Shown here: positions 1 through 7,773 of the stretch, piece by piece
Layout: each line of letters begins with the position of its first letter
Numbering within the stretch: the stretch's first letter is position 1
From: Caulobacteraceae bacterium
GTDB taxonomy: Bacteria > Pseudomonadota > Alphaproteobacteria > Caulobacterales > Caulobacteraceae
Assembly: GCA_031291645.1 (NCBI GenBank)
Contig: JARLIQ010000069.1
Span: 1-46,290 of the forward strand
DNA: 46,290 bases
Reading direction: 5' to 3'
Program-made: the position numbers and the translations under genes
The notes under the pieces: model-generated
What the model saw: the letters and a program-made list of their open reading frames with translations, nothing else
The model's database searches: none
Told to the model about the DNA's origin: nothing

Positions 1-135
1 AAGCTGGCCGAACTGCTGGAGCTTCCGCTCGACCGGGTCAGCGTCAAGGCCACGACGACCGAGGAGATGGGCTTCACCGGCCGGCGCGAAGGCATGGCCG
101 CCCAGGCCATCGTCTCGGTGCTGGCGCCGGGCTAG
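1..135 (+). CDS. ispDF: IspF domain of 2-C-methyl-D-erythritol 2,4-cyclodiphosphate synthase (bifunctional IspDF), C-terminal fragment
   Basis: Only the last 44 codons are in the window, in frame 1 and ending at TAG 133-135. The segment [19 protein letters not shown] matches the conserved C-terminal IspF signature (TTTE..GFTGR.EG.AA). IspF converts CDP-ME 2-phosphate to ME-cPP in the MEP isoprenoid pathway in the cytosol. Alphaproteobacteria usually carry IspD and IspF fused, and the neighbours downstream (cinA, COQ10, lipA) fit the usual ispDF context, so IspDF is inferred. A stand-alone IspF cannot be excluded because the N-terminus is outside the window. Confidence 0.85.
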   Translation, partial: KLAELLELPLDRVSVKATTTEEMGFTGRREGMAAQAIVSVLAPG

Positions 136-175
136 GATAGCGGGCGAGTCACCCGCGGCGGTCCAGAGGCGCACC

Positions 176-667
176 ATGTTTCCACTCGAGATCGAGACCC
201 TGGCGCGGCTGCTGATCGACGAGTGCGAGGAGCGGCGCCTGCGCATCGTGGCGGCGGAAAGCTGCACCGGCGGGCTGCTGTCGGCGGCGATCACCTCGAT
301 CCCCGGCTCCTCGGCGGTGTTCGAGCGGGGGCTGATCACCTATTCGAACCGAGCCAAGCAGGAGCTGCTGGACGTGCCCGGCGACCTGATCGCCGACTAT
401 GGCGCGGTGTCCGAGCCGGTGGCCCGGATGATGGCCGAGGGCGCGCTGGAAAACTCCAACGCCCACATCGCCGTGGCGATCACCGGCGTCGCCGGCCCCG
501 GCGGCGGCACCGAACTCAAGCCCGTCGGCCTGGTTCACCTGGCCACGGCGCGCTCCAACCAGTCGGTGATGCACCGGGTCGAGCGGTTCGGCGACGCCAG
601 CCGGCACGACATCCAGATGGGCGCGGTGCAGATCGCGCTCGAGATGCTGCGCGAGCGGATCAGGTAG
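176..667 (+). CDS. CinA C-terminal family protein (nicotinamide-nucleotide amidase, PncC type)
   Basis: This is a 163-residue single-domain protein. AAESCTGG (about residues 26-33) and the following LLSAAIT and GLITYSNRAK segments are the hallmark of the CinA C-terminal domain. GVAGPGGG near residue 105 is the second conserved glycine loop. The family deamidates NMN to nicotinate mononucleotide in pyridine nucleotide salvage. The N-terminal MoCF-like ADP-ribose pyrophosphatase domain of long CinA proteins is absent, so this is the short PncC form. It starts at ATG 176, 40 nt after ispDF, and its 3' end overlaps the convergent COQ10 gene by 8 nt. It is probably co-transcribed with ispDF. The domain call is firm; the exact substrate is inferred from the family. 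Confidence 0.9.
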   Translation: MFPLEIETLARLLIDECEERRLRIVAAESCTGGLLSAAITSIPGSSAVFERGLITYSNRAKQELLDVPGDLIADYGAVSEPVARMMAEGALENSNAHIAVAITGVAGPGGGTELKPVGLVHLATARSNQSVMHRVERFGDASRHDIQMGAVQIALEMLRERIR

Positions 668-1118
668 CCGCGCCCTTGCCGTAGAGCGCCTCGGCCCGGG
701 CGTCGAAACAGGCGATCAGCCGGTCGACCGCGTGGTGGAAGTTAGCCGCCAGCAGCGCCTCAAGAAGCTTCGACCTGAACTCGAAGTCGATGTCGAATTT
801 CACTTCCGTACCAACGGGATGCGGGTCGAACCGCCAGCGGTTCAACAGCCGTTTGAACGGGCCGTTCAGCAGGCTGACGGTGATCTCCCGCGCATGGGCG
901 TCGCGCCTGACCCGGGTCGAGAACCGCTCCTTCAGGAAGGAGAAGCCGACCTGGACCTCGGCGTCCAGCAGGCTGACGCCCGGCCGTTCCTCGCGCCGGT
1001 TCCAGGTGCGCATGGTCTGGATCCACGGCACGAACTGCGGATAGGCCTCGACGTCGCCAACCAGCTCGAACAGCTGCTCCGGCGTATAGGGCAGCACACG
1101 GACGACGGCGTGGCGCAA
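660..1118 (-). CDS. COQ10/RatA-type START-domain protein (ubiquinone-binding)
   Basis: The product is 152 residues and covers one polyketide cyclase/START domain. YTPEQLFELVGDVEAYPQFVPW near the N-terminus and the FDIDFEFRSKLLEAL segment near the C-terminus are typical of COQ10 and bacterial RatA homologues. These bind ubiquinone or a similar lipid and support respiratory electron transfer. The start is TTG 1118, four bases after the lipA stop. The next in-frame ATG would delete the first strand and helix of the domain, so TTG is preferred. A GGACGG sequence inside the lipA 3' end could serve as ribosome binding site. The lipA-COQ10 pairing is common in alphaproteobacteria. A toxin role (RatA) is not supported by context. 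Confidence 0.88.
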   Translation of the reverse strand: MRHAVVRVLPYTPEQLFELVGDVEAYPQFVPWIQTMRTWNRREERPGVSLLDAEVQVGFSFLKERFSTRVRRDAHAREITVSLLNGPFKRLLNRWRFDPHPVGTEVKFDIDFEFRSKLLEALLAANFHHAVDRLIACFDARAEALYGKGAAT

Positions 1119-1121
1119 ATC

Positions 1122-2084
1122 CTACCGTCCGGCGCCCTGGAGCGCCAGGCGCGCGGCCTGCAGCTTGGCGAAGTCTTCGCCGGCGTGGTGCGAGGAGCGG
1201 GTCAGCGGGCTGGCCGAGACCATCAGGAAGCCCTTGGCCCGGGCGATCGCCTCATAGGCCTTGAACTCGTCCGGATCGACGAACCGCTCGACCGCCGCGT
1301 GCCGGCGGGTGGGCTGCAGGTACTGGCCGATGGTCAGGAAGTCGACGCCGGCCGAGCGCATGTCGTCCATCACCTGCATCACCTCCTCCTTGCTCTCGCC
1401 GAGCCCGACCATCAGGCCGGACTTGGTGAACATCGAAGGATCGCGGGCCTTCACCCGGTCCAGCAGGCGCAGGGAGTGGTAGTAGCGCGCGCCCGGGCGG
1501 ATCGACAGATAGAGCCGCGGCACGGTTTCGAGGTTGTGGTTGAACACGTCCGGCCGCGCGTCGATCACCTGGTCGGCGGCGTCGCCCTTGCGCAGGAAGT
1601 CGGGGGTCAGGATCTCGATGGTGGTCGAGGGGGCGCCCGCGCGGATCGCCCGCACCACGGCCGCGAAATGCGCCGCGCCGCCGTCGTCCAGGTCGTCGCG
1701 GTCGACCGAGGTGATGACCACGTGCTTGAGCCCCATCTGCCGCACCGCGTCGGCGACGCGCTCGGGCTCGGTCGGGTCCAGCGGCTGGGGCAGACCCGTG
1801 GCGACGTTGCAGAAGGCGCAGGCGCGCGTGCAGACCTCGCCCATGATCATCATGGTGGCGTGCGCCTGGGACCAGCACTCGCCGATGTTCGGGCAGGCGG
1901 CCTCCTGGCAGACCGTGGTCAGGCCGTGTTCCTTCACGATCCGATGGGTCTCGTTGTAGCCGGCCGAGCCGGGCGCGCGCACGCGCAGCCACGGCGGCTT
2001 GCGCAGCACCGGCGTCTCCGGCCGGGACTGCTTTTCCGGGTGGCGCAGGGCGCGCCCGCCGCGGGTGTCGATGACTGTGGTCAT
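1122..2084 (-). CDS. lipA: Lipoyl synthase (radical SAM)
   Basis: LipA is a 320-residue protein that inserts two sulfurs into octanoyl groups on lipoyl domains. It shows both LipA cluster motifs: the auxiliary CX4CX5C (Cys59, Cys64, Cys70) and the radical-SAM CX3CX2C (Cys85, Cys89, Cys92 in CTRACAFC). The C-terminal [10 protein letters not shown] supplies the conserved Arg-Ser ligand region. Length is normal for the family. Its targets are encoded nearby, as the lipoyl domains of PdhB and PdhC. It is divergent from the lipoprotein gene at 2163, leaving a 78-bp intergenic region that must hold both promoters. COQ10 follows directly and is probably in the same transcript. Confidence 0.98.
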   Translation of the reverse strand: MTTVIDTRGGRALRHPEKQSRPETPVLRKPPWLRVRAPGSAGYNETHRIVKEHGLTTVCQEAACPNIGECWSQAHATMMIMGEVCTRACAFCNVATGLPQPLDPTEPERVADAVRQMGLKHVVITSVDRDDLDDGGAAHFAAVVRAIRAGAPSTTIEILTPDFLRKGDAADQVIDARPDVFNHNLETVPRLYLSIRPGARYYHSLRLLDRVKARDPSMFTKSGLMVGLGESKEEVMQVMDDMRSAGVDFLTIGQYLQPTRRHAAVERFVDPDEFKAYEAIARAKGFLMVSASPLTRSSHHAGEDFAKLQAARLALQGAGR

Positions 2085-2162
2085 GACGCTTAGATCGACC
2101 TTCCACGGCTCAGGATCAAGCGCTCTTGCCGCCGGAGGGACGGCCCTGGAAGAGTGGCGCCG

Positions 2163-3197
2163 ATGATCCGGCGCGGCGCCCTCATGATGCTTGTCCTGGC
2201 GCTCGCGGCCTGCGGGCGTGCGGACGAGCGCGCGCCGTTCACCGACAGCCGCATTCCGCCCAGCCTCGGACCCGCCTTCTGGCCGCCCCAGGGCTGGGCC
2301 TGGGGCCTGATTCAGACCGGCGCGGCGCCGGCCCAGCGCTACGGCGTCGGCGCCCCGGCCGACCAGCAGCCGTTGGCCCAGGCGCTGTTCCTACCGGGCT
2401 ATGGCGGCCTCGCCGAGGAGGTGTTCCCGGTGGCGAACGCGATGATCGACCGGCGCATCCAGGTCTGGGCGCTGGACGGGGTCGGCCAGGGCGGCTCGGG
2501 CCGGATCGCGGCCGCGCGGGACGTCGGCCATGTCGACAGCTTCGAGGACGACGTGGCGGGCCTGCGGCGGCTCGTGGCCGAGGTGATCCGCCCGCAGGAG
2601 GGCCCGCCGCTGGTGGCCATCGCCGACGGGACCGCGGCGCCCGTCCTGCTGCGGGCCCTGCAGGAGGGCGCGCCCGGGCTCGCCGCCGCGGTGCTGACCG
2701 GGCCGAGGCTGTCGCCCCCGCCGCACGCGCCGATCGAGCCCCGCTCTCCCGGGATGGCGCGGATCGCGCGCTGGCTGGGCCTGGACCGCCGCCGCGCGCC
2801 GGGCGAAGGCGGCTGGCGGCGCGAGCCGGTCCCGCCGCCACAGCCCGGATCGCCAGCCTTCGCGCGCCAGGCTTGGCAGCTCGCCAACCCCGACCTTCGG
2901 ATGGGCGGCCCGAGCCTGGGCTGGCTGGGCGCGTTCGACCAGCTTCTGGCCGCGGTGCGGGCGGCGGGCTGGAGGAGCCTTGGCCTGCCGGTGCTGGTTC
3001 TGGCCGACCCCGCCGCGCCGCCGGCCGAGCGGGCGGCGGATGCGCGCCTTTGTCGCGCCCTGCCCCACTGCGCGCTCGCGCTGGAAAGCCCGGATCAGTG
3101 GCCGCAAAGCGAGGCGCAGTTCATCGAAACCGTGGCCCACGCGGGAGACAGCCCGCTGGAGACCCGCGGTCTTCCAATCCCCGGCCATGGGCGATAG
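2163..3197 (+). CDS. Lysophospholipase (PldB)-like alpha/beta-hydrolase lipoprotein with degraded catalytic triad
   Basis: The product is 344 residues. I chose ATG 2163, with GGAAGAG 8 nt upstream; a GTG at 2154 overlaps that site. The N-terminus is a signal peptide ending in the lipobox LALAAC, so a membrane-anchored lipoprotein is predicted. From about residue 70 the order of segments follows PldB/monoacylglycerol-lipase-like hydrolases: the FLPGYGG oxyanion strand, [21 protein letters not shown], and the later GGPSLGWLG segment. At the nucleophile elbow the family has H-S-M-G. This protein has IADGTAA, with Gly in place of Ser, and the region of the catalytic His near the C-terminus reads ESPDQWP. 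It is therefore probably not a serine hydrolase. It lies 42 nt upstream of an Aas-like acyl-activating enzyme and may share its transcript. Function is unknown; a lipid-binding or scaffold role is only a guess. Confidence 0.75.
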   Translation: MIRRGALMMLVLALAACGRADERAPFTDSRIPPSLGPAFWPPQGWAWGLIQTGAAPAQRYGVGAPADQQPLAQALFLPGYGGLAEEVFPVANAMIDRRIQVWALDGVGQGGSGRIAAARDVGHVDSFEDDVAGLRRLVAEVIRPQEGPPLVAIADGTAAPVLLRALQEGAPGLAAAVLTGPRLSPPPHAPIEPRSPGMARIARWLGLDRRRAPGEGGWRREPVPPPQPGSPAFARQAWQLANPDLRMGGPSLGWLGAFDQLLAAVRAAGWRSLGLPVLVLADPAAPPAERAADARLCRALPHCALALESPDQWPQSEAQFIETVAHAGDSPLETRGLPIPGHGR

Positions 3198-3239
3198 CCT
3201 CCGGCCCAGGTCCGAAGAGGCTTTGGGAGGTGGAATTTC

Positions 3240-4793
3240 ATGCCGCGCACCTATGACGCGAGCGCCGGCGACCGGACGATTTTCGACGCGCTGATCGACG
3301 CCCGCGACAAGTACGGGGCCAAGAAGCCGATCCTGGAGGACCAGGAACGCAATCCGCTCAGCTACACCGACCTGATCCGCGCCTCGTTCGCCCTGGGCCG
3401 CAAGCTGGCCGGGTTCACCGCGCCGGGCGAGCACGTCGGCGTGCTGCTGCCGTCCAGCGCCGGGGTGGTGGTGACCTTCTTTGCGCTGCACGCCTTCGGC
3501 CGCGTGCCGACGATGCTGAATTTCACCGCCGGCATCCGCAACCTGAAGACCGCCTGCAAGGTCGCCGGGGTCAAGACCATCCTGACCGCGCACCGGTTCA
3601 TCGACCAGGGCAAGCTGGACGACCTGATCGACGCCCTGGGGGCCGAGCACGAGATCGTCTACCTGGAGGACGTGCGGGCCAAGGTGGGCGTGGCGGACAA
3701 GGCCTTCGCCGCCCTCGCCGGCGCCTTCCCGCGCCGTTTCCGCGCCCTCGCCAAGCCCTCCGACCCGGGCGTGATCCTGTTCACCTCCGGCAGCTTCGGC
3801 GCGCCGCGCGGCGTGGTGCTGAGCCAGGGCAACCTGGTGGCCAACGTCGAGCAGATCTCGGCCCACATCGACCTCGATCCCAACTGGGTGATGTTCAACC
3901 CGCTGCCGACCTTCCACTGCTTCGGCCTGACCGGCGGGGTGCTGCTGCCGATCCTGCGCGGCATGAAGGCGTTCGAGTACCCCTCGCCCCTGCACGTCAA
4001 GCAGATCCCGCCGCTGATCCGCGATTCGAAGGCCTCGATCCTGCTGGCCACCGACACCTTCGTGAACCAGTACGCGCGCGCGGCCGACCCGGGGGACCTG
4101 TCGGGCCTGCGGTTCGTGGTCTGCGGCGCCGAGAAGGTGCGCGACGAGACCCATGAGCTGGTCGCCGAGCGGTTCGGCGGCGTGCCGCTGCTGGAGGGCT
4201 ACGGCGCGACCGAGGCCTCGCCGGTGATCGCGGTCAACAGGCCCGGCGGCAACAAGCACGGCACGGTGGGGCCGGTGCTACCAGCCCTGGAGACCCGCAT
4301 CGAGCCGGTCGAGGGCATCGAGCGCGGCGGGCGGCTGTACGTGCGCGGCCCGAACATCATGACCGGCTATCTCGACGAGCAGGGCCGCTTGGAGCCGCCG
4401 GCGGACGGCTGGCACGACACCGGCGACGTAGTCGAGCTGGACGCCGACGGCTGGATGAGCATCCTCGGCCGGGTCAAGCGGTTCGCCAAGATCGGCGGCG
4501 AGATGGTCTCGCTGACGGCCGCCGAGACCCTGGCCGCCGGAGCCTGGCCCGAGGCGCGCCACGCGGTCATCTCCATGCCCGACCCCAAGAAGGGCGAGCG
4601 GTTGGTGCTGGTCACCGACCGGCTGGACGCCTCGGTCGACCGGCTGGTGGCCCACGCCCAGACCGTGGGCGCGCCCGAGCTGGCCGTGCCGCGCAAGATC
4701 GTGCGGGTGCCGGAAATCCCGGTGCTGGGGACCGGCAAGACCGACTATGTCGCGATCCAGCGGATGGCCGAAACCGAGGCGCGCGCCGCCTAG
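3240..4793 (+). CDS. AMP-dependent acyl-activating enzyme, Aas-like (acyl-ACP/acyl-CoA ligase)
   Basis: This is a 517-residue ANL-superfamily adenylating enzyme. All core motifs are intact: the phosphate loop LFTSGSFGAPRGVVLSQ (about residue 180), GYGATEAS (about 320), the hinge TGDVVELDADGW (about 394) and the C-terminal lysine motif GTGKTDY (about 497). Sequence style and the FHCFGLTGGVLLPILRG segment are closest to the C-terminal ligase half of E. coli Aas, which activates fatty acids for re-acylation of lysophospholipid. The fused acyltransferase half of Aas is absent. The start is ATG 3240, preceded by GGGAGGTGG. Placement after a PldB-like lipoprotein suggests a lysophospholipid or fatty-acid recycling theme, which is inferred from context. 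Confidence 0.85.
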   Translation: MPRTYDASAGDRTIFDALIDARDKYGAKKPILEDQERNPLSYTDLIRASFALGRKLAGFTAPGEHVGVLLPSSAGVVVTFFALHAFGRVPTMLNFTAGIRNLKTACKVAGVKTILTAHRFIDQGKLDDLIDALGAEHEIVYLEDVRAKVGVADKAFAALAGAFPRRFRALAKPSDPGVILFTSGSFGAPRGVVLSQGNLVANVEQISAHIDLDPNWVMFNPLPTFHCFGLTGGVLLPILRGMKAFEYPSPLHVKQIPPLIRDSKASILLATDTFVNQYARAADPGDLSGLRFVVCGAEKVRDETHELVAERFGGVPLLEGYGATEASPVIAVNRPGGNKHGTVGPVLPALETRIEPVEGIERGGRLYVRGPNIMTGYLDEQGRLEPPADGWHDTGDVVELDADGWMSILGRVKRFAKIGGEMVSLTAAETLAAGAWPEARHAVISMPDPKKGERLVLVTDRLDASVDRLVAHAQTVGAPELAVPRKIVRVPEIPVLGTGKTDYVAIQRMAETEARAA

Positions 4794-4834
4794 GGGGCTT
4801 GGCGGCCGGCGCAAAGCTGATACATCGCCCGACC

Positions 4835-5227
4835 ATGGCTGGGGCTTGGCGCGAGACCGCGATCGGACGGCGATGGTTCATCGCCCTGGCCGCGCTCGCC
4901 CTATTGGTCCAGGTCCTGATCCCTCAGGGCTACATGGTCAGCGCCGACCCGGCCGCGCGGGGCCTGGTCATCTGCACCGGCCACGGCCCCCTGCTCAGCC
5001 TGGACGGCCACGGCCAGCCCGCCAAGGCGCCGAAGCCCCACGCCGACGCGCCCTGCGGCTTCGCCACCCATGGCGCCGGCGCCGCGCCGCCGAGCCTGGT
5101 CTCGGTCGCGCCGGTCGCCTTCGCCCCCGAAGCCGCGCTCGCCAGCCCGCTGCGCGACATGGCGCCCGGCCTCGGCCTCGCCGCGCCGCCGCCGCCGTCC
5201 CACGCCCCGCCCGCCCGACCGATCTGA
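4835..5227 (+). CDS. DUF2946-like periplasmic/membrane-anchored protein
   Basis: The product is 130 residues from ATG 4835; a TTG at 4799 would add 12 residues just after the ligase stop. It has one N-terminal hydrophobic segment (FIALAALALLVQVLIP) followed by PQGYM, LVICTGHGP and DAPCGFATHGA. The pattern CTGHGP...APC.FA.HG is that of the DUF2946 family: short, His- and Cys-containing exported proteins often found near metal-responsive outer-membrane genes. The C-terminal third is Ala/Pro-rich and low in complexity. It begins about 40 nt after the Aas-like gene and precedes a Cys-rich beta-barrel-like protein. A metal (copper) role is an inference from the Cys/His content and family neighbourhoods. 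Confidence 0.7.
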   Translation: MAGAWRETAIGRRWFIALAALALLVQVLIPQGYMVSADPAARGLVICTGHGPLLSLDGHGQPAKAPKPHADAPCGFATHGAGAAPPSLVSVAPVAFAPEAALASPLRDMAPGLGLAAPPPPSHAPPARPI

Positions 5228-5326
5228 TCCCGACCTTCCGCGGGCCCGCCGATGGCGGTCGCCCTCGTTTCAGATCACACTGAGGCGCCGCGCCCGAGGG
5301 CCGGCGGCCTCGAGGGGCCAATACCC

Positions 5327-6256
5327 ATGCGAACCTTGCGTATCCGCGCGGCCATCGCCGCCGCGTCTCTCCTCGTCCTGGCGCCCAGCGCCGCCCTCGC
5401 CTGCGCCTGCGGCTGCGGGGTGTTCGACGTCGGCGGCGTGCCGCTGATGGCCAACGGCCAGGGCGGCGAAGCCTTCGTCGAATACGACTACATGAACCAG
5501 ACCCACAACCACGCGGGGACGTCCGGGGCGCCGGCGGCCGACAACGCCGACAAGCAGATCCGCTCCAACTTCGTGCTGGCCGGCGTGCAGTACATGATCA
5601 ACCACGACTGGGGCGTCATGGCCGAGTTGCCGGTCACCAACCGGCTGTTCCGCACCGCCGACAGCGGCGCCGTCGACAGATTCCGCGACACGGCGATCGG
5701 CGACGTCCGGCTGATGGGCGTCTACACCGGCCTGTCGCCGGACATGTCCACGGGCCTGATCTTCGGGGTCAAGCTGCCGACCGGCGACTGGAAGGCCGCC
5801 GGATTCGACCGCGACACCGCCATCGGCAGCGGCAGCACCGATCTGATCCTGGGCGGCTACCACGTGGGCCAGCTGGGCCGGGGCGCGGGGCCCTGGGGCT
5901 ATTTCATCCAGGGCCAGGTCGACACGCCGCTGGCCATCCAGGACAACTATCGTCCCGGGACCGAGTTCGACGGCGCGGCGGGCGTCTCCTACGACGCGGG
6001 GACGGTCCTGGGCGGACGGGTCAAGGTGGCCCCGGTGCTGCAACTGATCGGCTCGGCCCGCGCCAAGGACGGCGGCGCCGAGGCCGACCCGCCGAACAGC
6101 GGCTATGAGCGGGTGCTGATCTCGCCCGGCGTGGAGTTGGACAGCGGCGACTGGAAACTCTACGGCGACGTCGAATTCCCGGTCTACCAGCGCGTCAACG
6201 GCGACCAGCTGGTGGCGCCCCAGCTGTTCAAGCTGGTGGTCAGCCGCCGGTTCTAG
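5327..6256 (+). CDS. Cys-rich outer-membrane beta-barrel-like protein of unknown function
   Basis: The product is 309 residues from ATG 5327, with GAGGGG about 9 nt upstream. A clear signal peptide ends in SAALA, so the mature protein starts CACGCGVFDVGG with three cysteines in five residues. The rest alternates hydrophobic and polar residues with many Gly, Asp and aromatic positions, as in an outer-membrane barrel. It ends in the aromatic LVVSRRF, typical of a Bam-recognised C-terminal strand. Repeated GD.RL.G..TGLS and G.KLPTGDWK segments resemble putative transporters of the MetA/phenol-degradation barrel type, but the family is not certain. It sits 99 nt after the DUF2946-like gene. Metal handling is a hypothesis based on the Cys cluster and the partner. 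Confidence 0.65.
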   Translation: MRTLRIRAAIAAASLLVLAPSAALACACGCGVFDVGGVPLMANGQGGEAFVEYDYMNQTHNHAGTSGAPAADNADKQIRSNFVLAGVQYMINHDWGVMAELPVTNRLFRTADSGAVDRFRDTAIGDVRLMGVYTGLSPDMSTGLIFGVKLPTGDWKAAGFDRDTAIGSGSTDLILGGYHVGQLGRGAGPWGYFIQGQVDTPLAIQDNYRPGTEFDGAAGVSYDAGTVLGGRVKVAPVLQLIGSARAKDGGAEADPPNSGYERVLISPGVELDSGDWKLYGDVEFPVYQRVNGDQLVAPQLFKLVVSRRF

Positions 6257-6362
6257 GCGTCCGGCCGCTCGAAGCCGGGACCATGGCGTGCAGGATCGAT
6301 GGGATCAGGCCGCCATGGCTGGCGCCGGCCGGCAACCGGCATCGTCTCACCCCTTTTAGGGA

Positions 6363-7766
6363 TCAGATGTGCAGCACCTGGCCGAAGGCGTCCAGGGAGG
6401 CCTCGTGCATGGCCTCGCTCATGGTGGGATGCGGGAAGACGGTGGCGATCAGCTCGGCCTCGGTGGCTTCCATGGTCATGGCCAGGGCGAAGCCCTGGAT
6501 CATCTCGGTGACCTCGCCGCCGATCATGTGGGCGCCGATCAGGGCCCCGGTCGCGCCGTCGAACACGGTCTTGACGAAGCCCTCGGTCTCGCCGGCGGCG
6601 ATCGCCTTGCCGTTCACCCGGAACGGGAAGCGGCCGACCTTCACCGTGAGGCCCTTGGCCTTGGCGGCAGCCTCGGTCAGGCCGACCGAGGCGATCTGGG
6701 GCTGGGCGTAGGTGCAGCCGGGGATCGGCGCGTTCAGCCCGTTGGGCTTCAGGCCCGCGATGTGCTCGACGCAGTGCACGCCCTCGTGGCTCGCCTTGTG
6801 CGCCAGCCAGGGCGGGCCGGCGACGTCGCCGATGGCGTAGAGGCCTGCCACGCCGGTCGCGCAATGCTCGTCGATGACCACGTGGCCGCGATCGACCTTC
6901 ACGCCCAGGGCCTCCAGGCCCAGGTTCTCGACGTTGCCGGCGATGCCGACCGCGACGATGGCGACCTCGGCCTCCAACGTCTCAGCCTTGCCGTCGGCCT
7001 CCAGCGCCACGGCGACGCCGGTCTTGGTCTTGGAGAGCTTGCTCACCTTGGCCGCGACGCGGAACTTGAGACCCCGGCGCTCGAACGCCTTGCGGGCGGC
7101 GGCCGAGACCTCCTCGTCCTCCACCGGCAGGATGCGGTCGAGGGCCTCGATCACTGTAACGTCCGCGCCCAGGGCCCTGTAGAAGCTCGCGAATTCTATG
7201 CCGATGGCGCCGGAGCCGATGACCACAAGCGACTTGGGGCAGGCCTTGGGGACCAGGGCCTCGCGGTAGGTCCAGACCCGCTCGCCGTCCGGCTCCAGGC
7301 CGATGGCCGGGATGGTGCGGGCCCGCGCGCCGGTGGCCAGGATGACGTTCCCGGCCGTGATCGTGCGCGAGCCGCCGGCCTTGAGCGCCACCACCACCTT
7401 GGGCGCCGGCGAAGCCTTTTCGAGCGTGGCGGTCCCTTCGACCACCTCGATCTTGTGCTTCTTCATCAGGAAGGCGACGCCCGACGACAGCTGCTTGGCC
7501 ACCTTGCGCGAGCGGTCGACGACCTTGGCGAAGTCGAACGAGCGGCCCTCGACCGAGAGGCCGTAGTCGGCCAGGTGGCCGAGCTGTTCGTAGACCTCGC
7601 CCGACTTGAGCAGGGCCTTGGTCGGGATGCAGCCCCAGTTGAGGCAGATGCCGCCCAGCGCCTCGCGCTCGACGATGGCGGTCTTCAGCCCGAGCTGGCT
7701 GGCCCGGATGGCGGTGACATAGCCGCCAGGACCGGCGCCGATGATGACGAGGTCGAAATCCATCAC
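6363..7766 (-). CDS. lpd: Dihydrolipoyl dehydrogenase (E3)
   Basis: This 467-residue FAD/NAD-dependent disulfide oxidoreductase re-oxidises dihydrolipoyl groups in the pyruvate dehydrogenase complex. It has the FAD-binding GAGPGG near residue 11, the redox-active pair Cys41-Cys46 in GGICLNWGCIPTK, the NAD-binding loop VIGSGAIGIEFASFY, and the C-terminal catalytic His-Glu in HPTMSEAMHEA. Length is normal. It lies 7 nt after pdhC on the same strand, forming the last gene of pdhA-pdhB-pdhC-lpd. It may also serve 2-oxoglutarate dehydrogenase, since no other E3 is in the window. It is convergent with the barrel gene at 6256, with a 106-bp gap. Confidence 0.97.
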   Translation of the reverse strand: MMDFDLVIIGAGPGGYVTAIRASQLGLKTAIVEREALGGICLNWGCIPTKALLKSGEVYEQLGHLADYGLSVEGRSFDFAKVVDRSRKVAKQLSSGVAFLMKKHKIEVVEGTATLEKASPAPKVVVALKAGGSRTITAGNVILATGARARTIPAIGLEPDGERVWTYREALVPKACPKSLVVIGSGAIGIEFASFYRALGADVTVIEALDRILPVEDEEVSAAARKAFERRGLKFRVAAKVSKLSKTKTGVAVALEADGKAETLEAEVAIVAVGIAGNVENLGLEALGVKVDRGHVVIDEHCATGVAGLYAIGDVAGPPWLAHKASHEGVHCVEHIAGLKPNGLNAPIPGCTYAQPQIASVGLTEAAAKAKGLTVKVGRFPFRVNGKAIAAGETEGFVKTVFDGATGALIGAHMIGGEVTEMIQGFALAMTMEATEAELIATVFPHPTMSEAMHEASLDAFGQVLHI

Positions 7767-7773
7767 TGAATCC

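Noticed and set aside
2902-2931. GPSLG in the PldB-like lipoprotein as a GxSxG serine nucleophile
   Set aside because: It lies after the cap region, where PldB-like proteins carry a conserved GGPTWGW-type segment, not at the nucleophile elbow. The elbow position is IADGTAA and has no serine.
6257-6362. Inverted repeat in the convergent gap between the barrel gene and lpd as a terminator
   Set aside because: Only a short GCCGG/CCGGC stem is seen with no T-run, so it is not strong enough to annotate.
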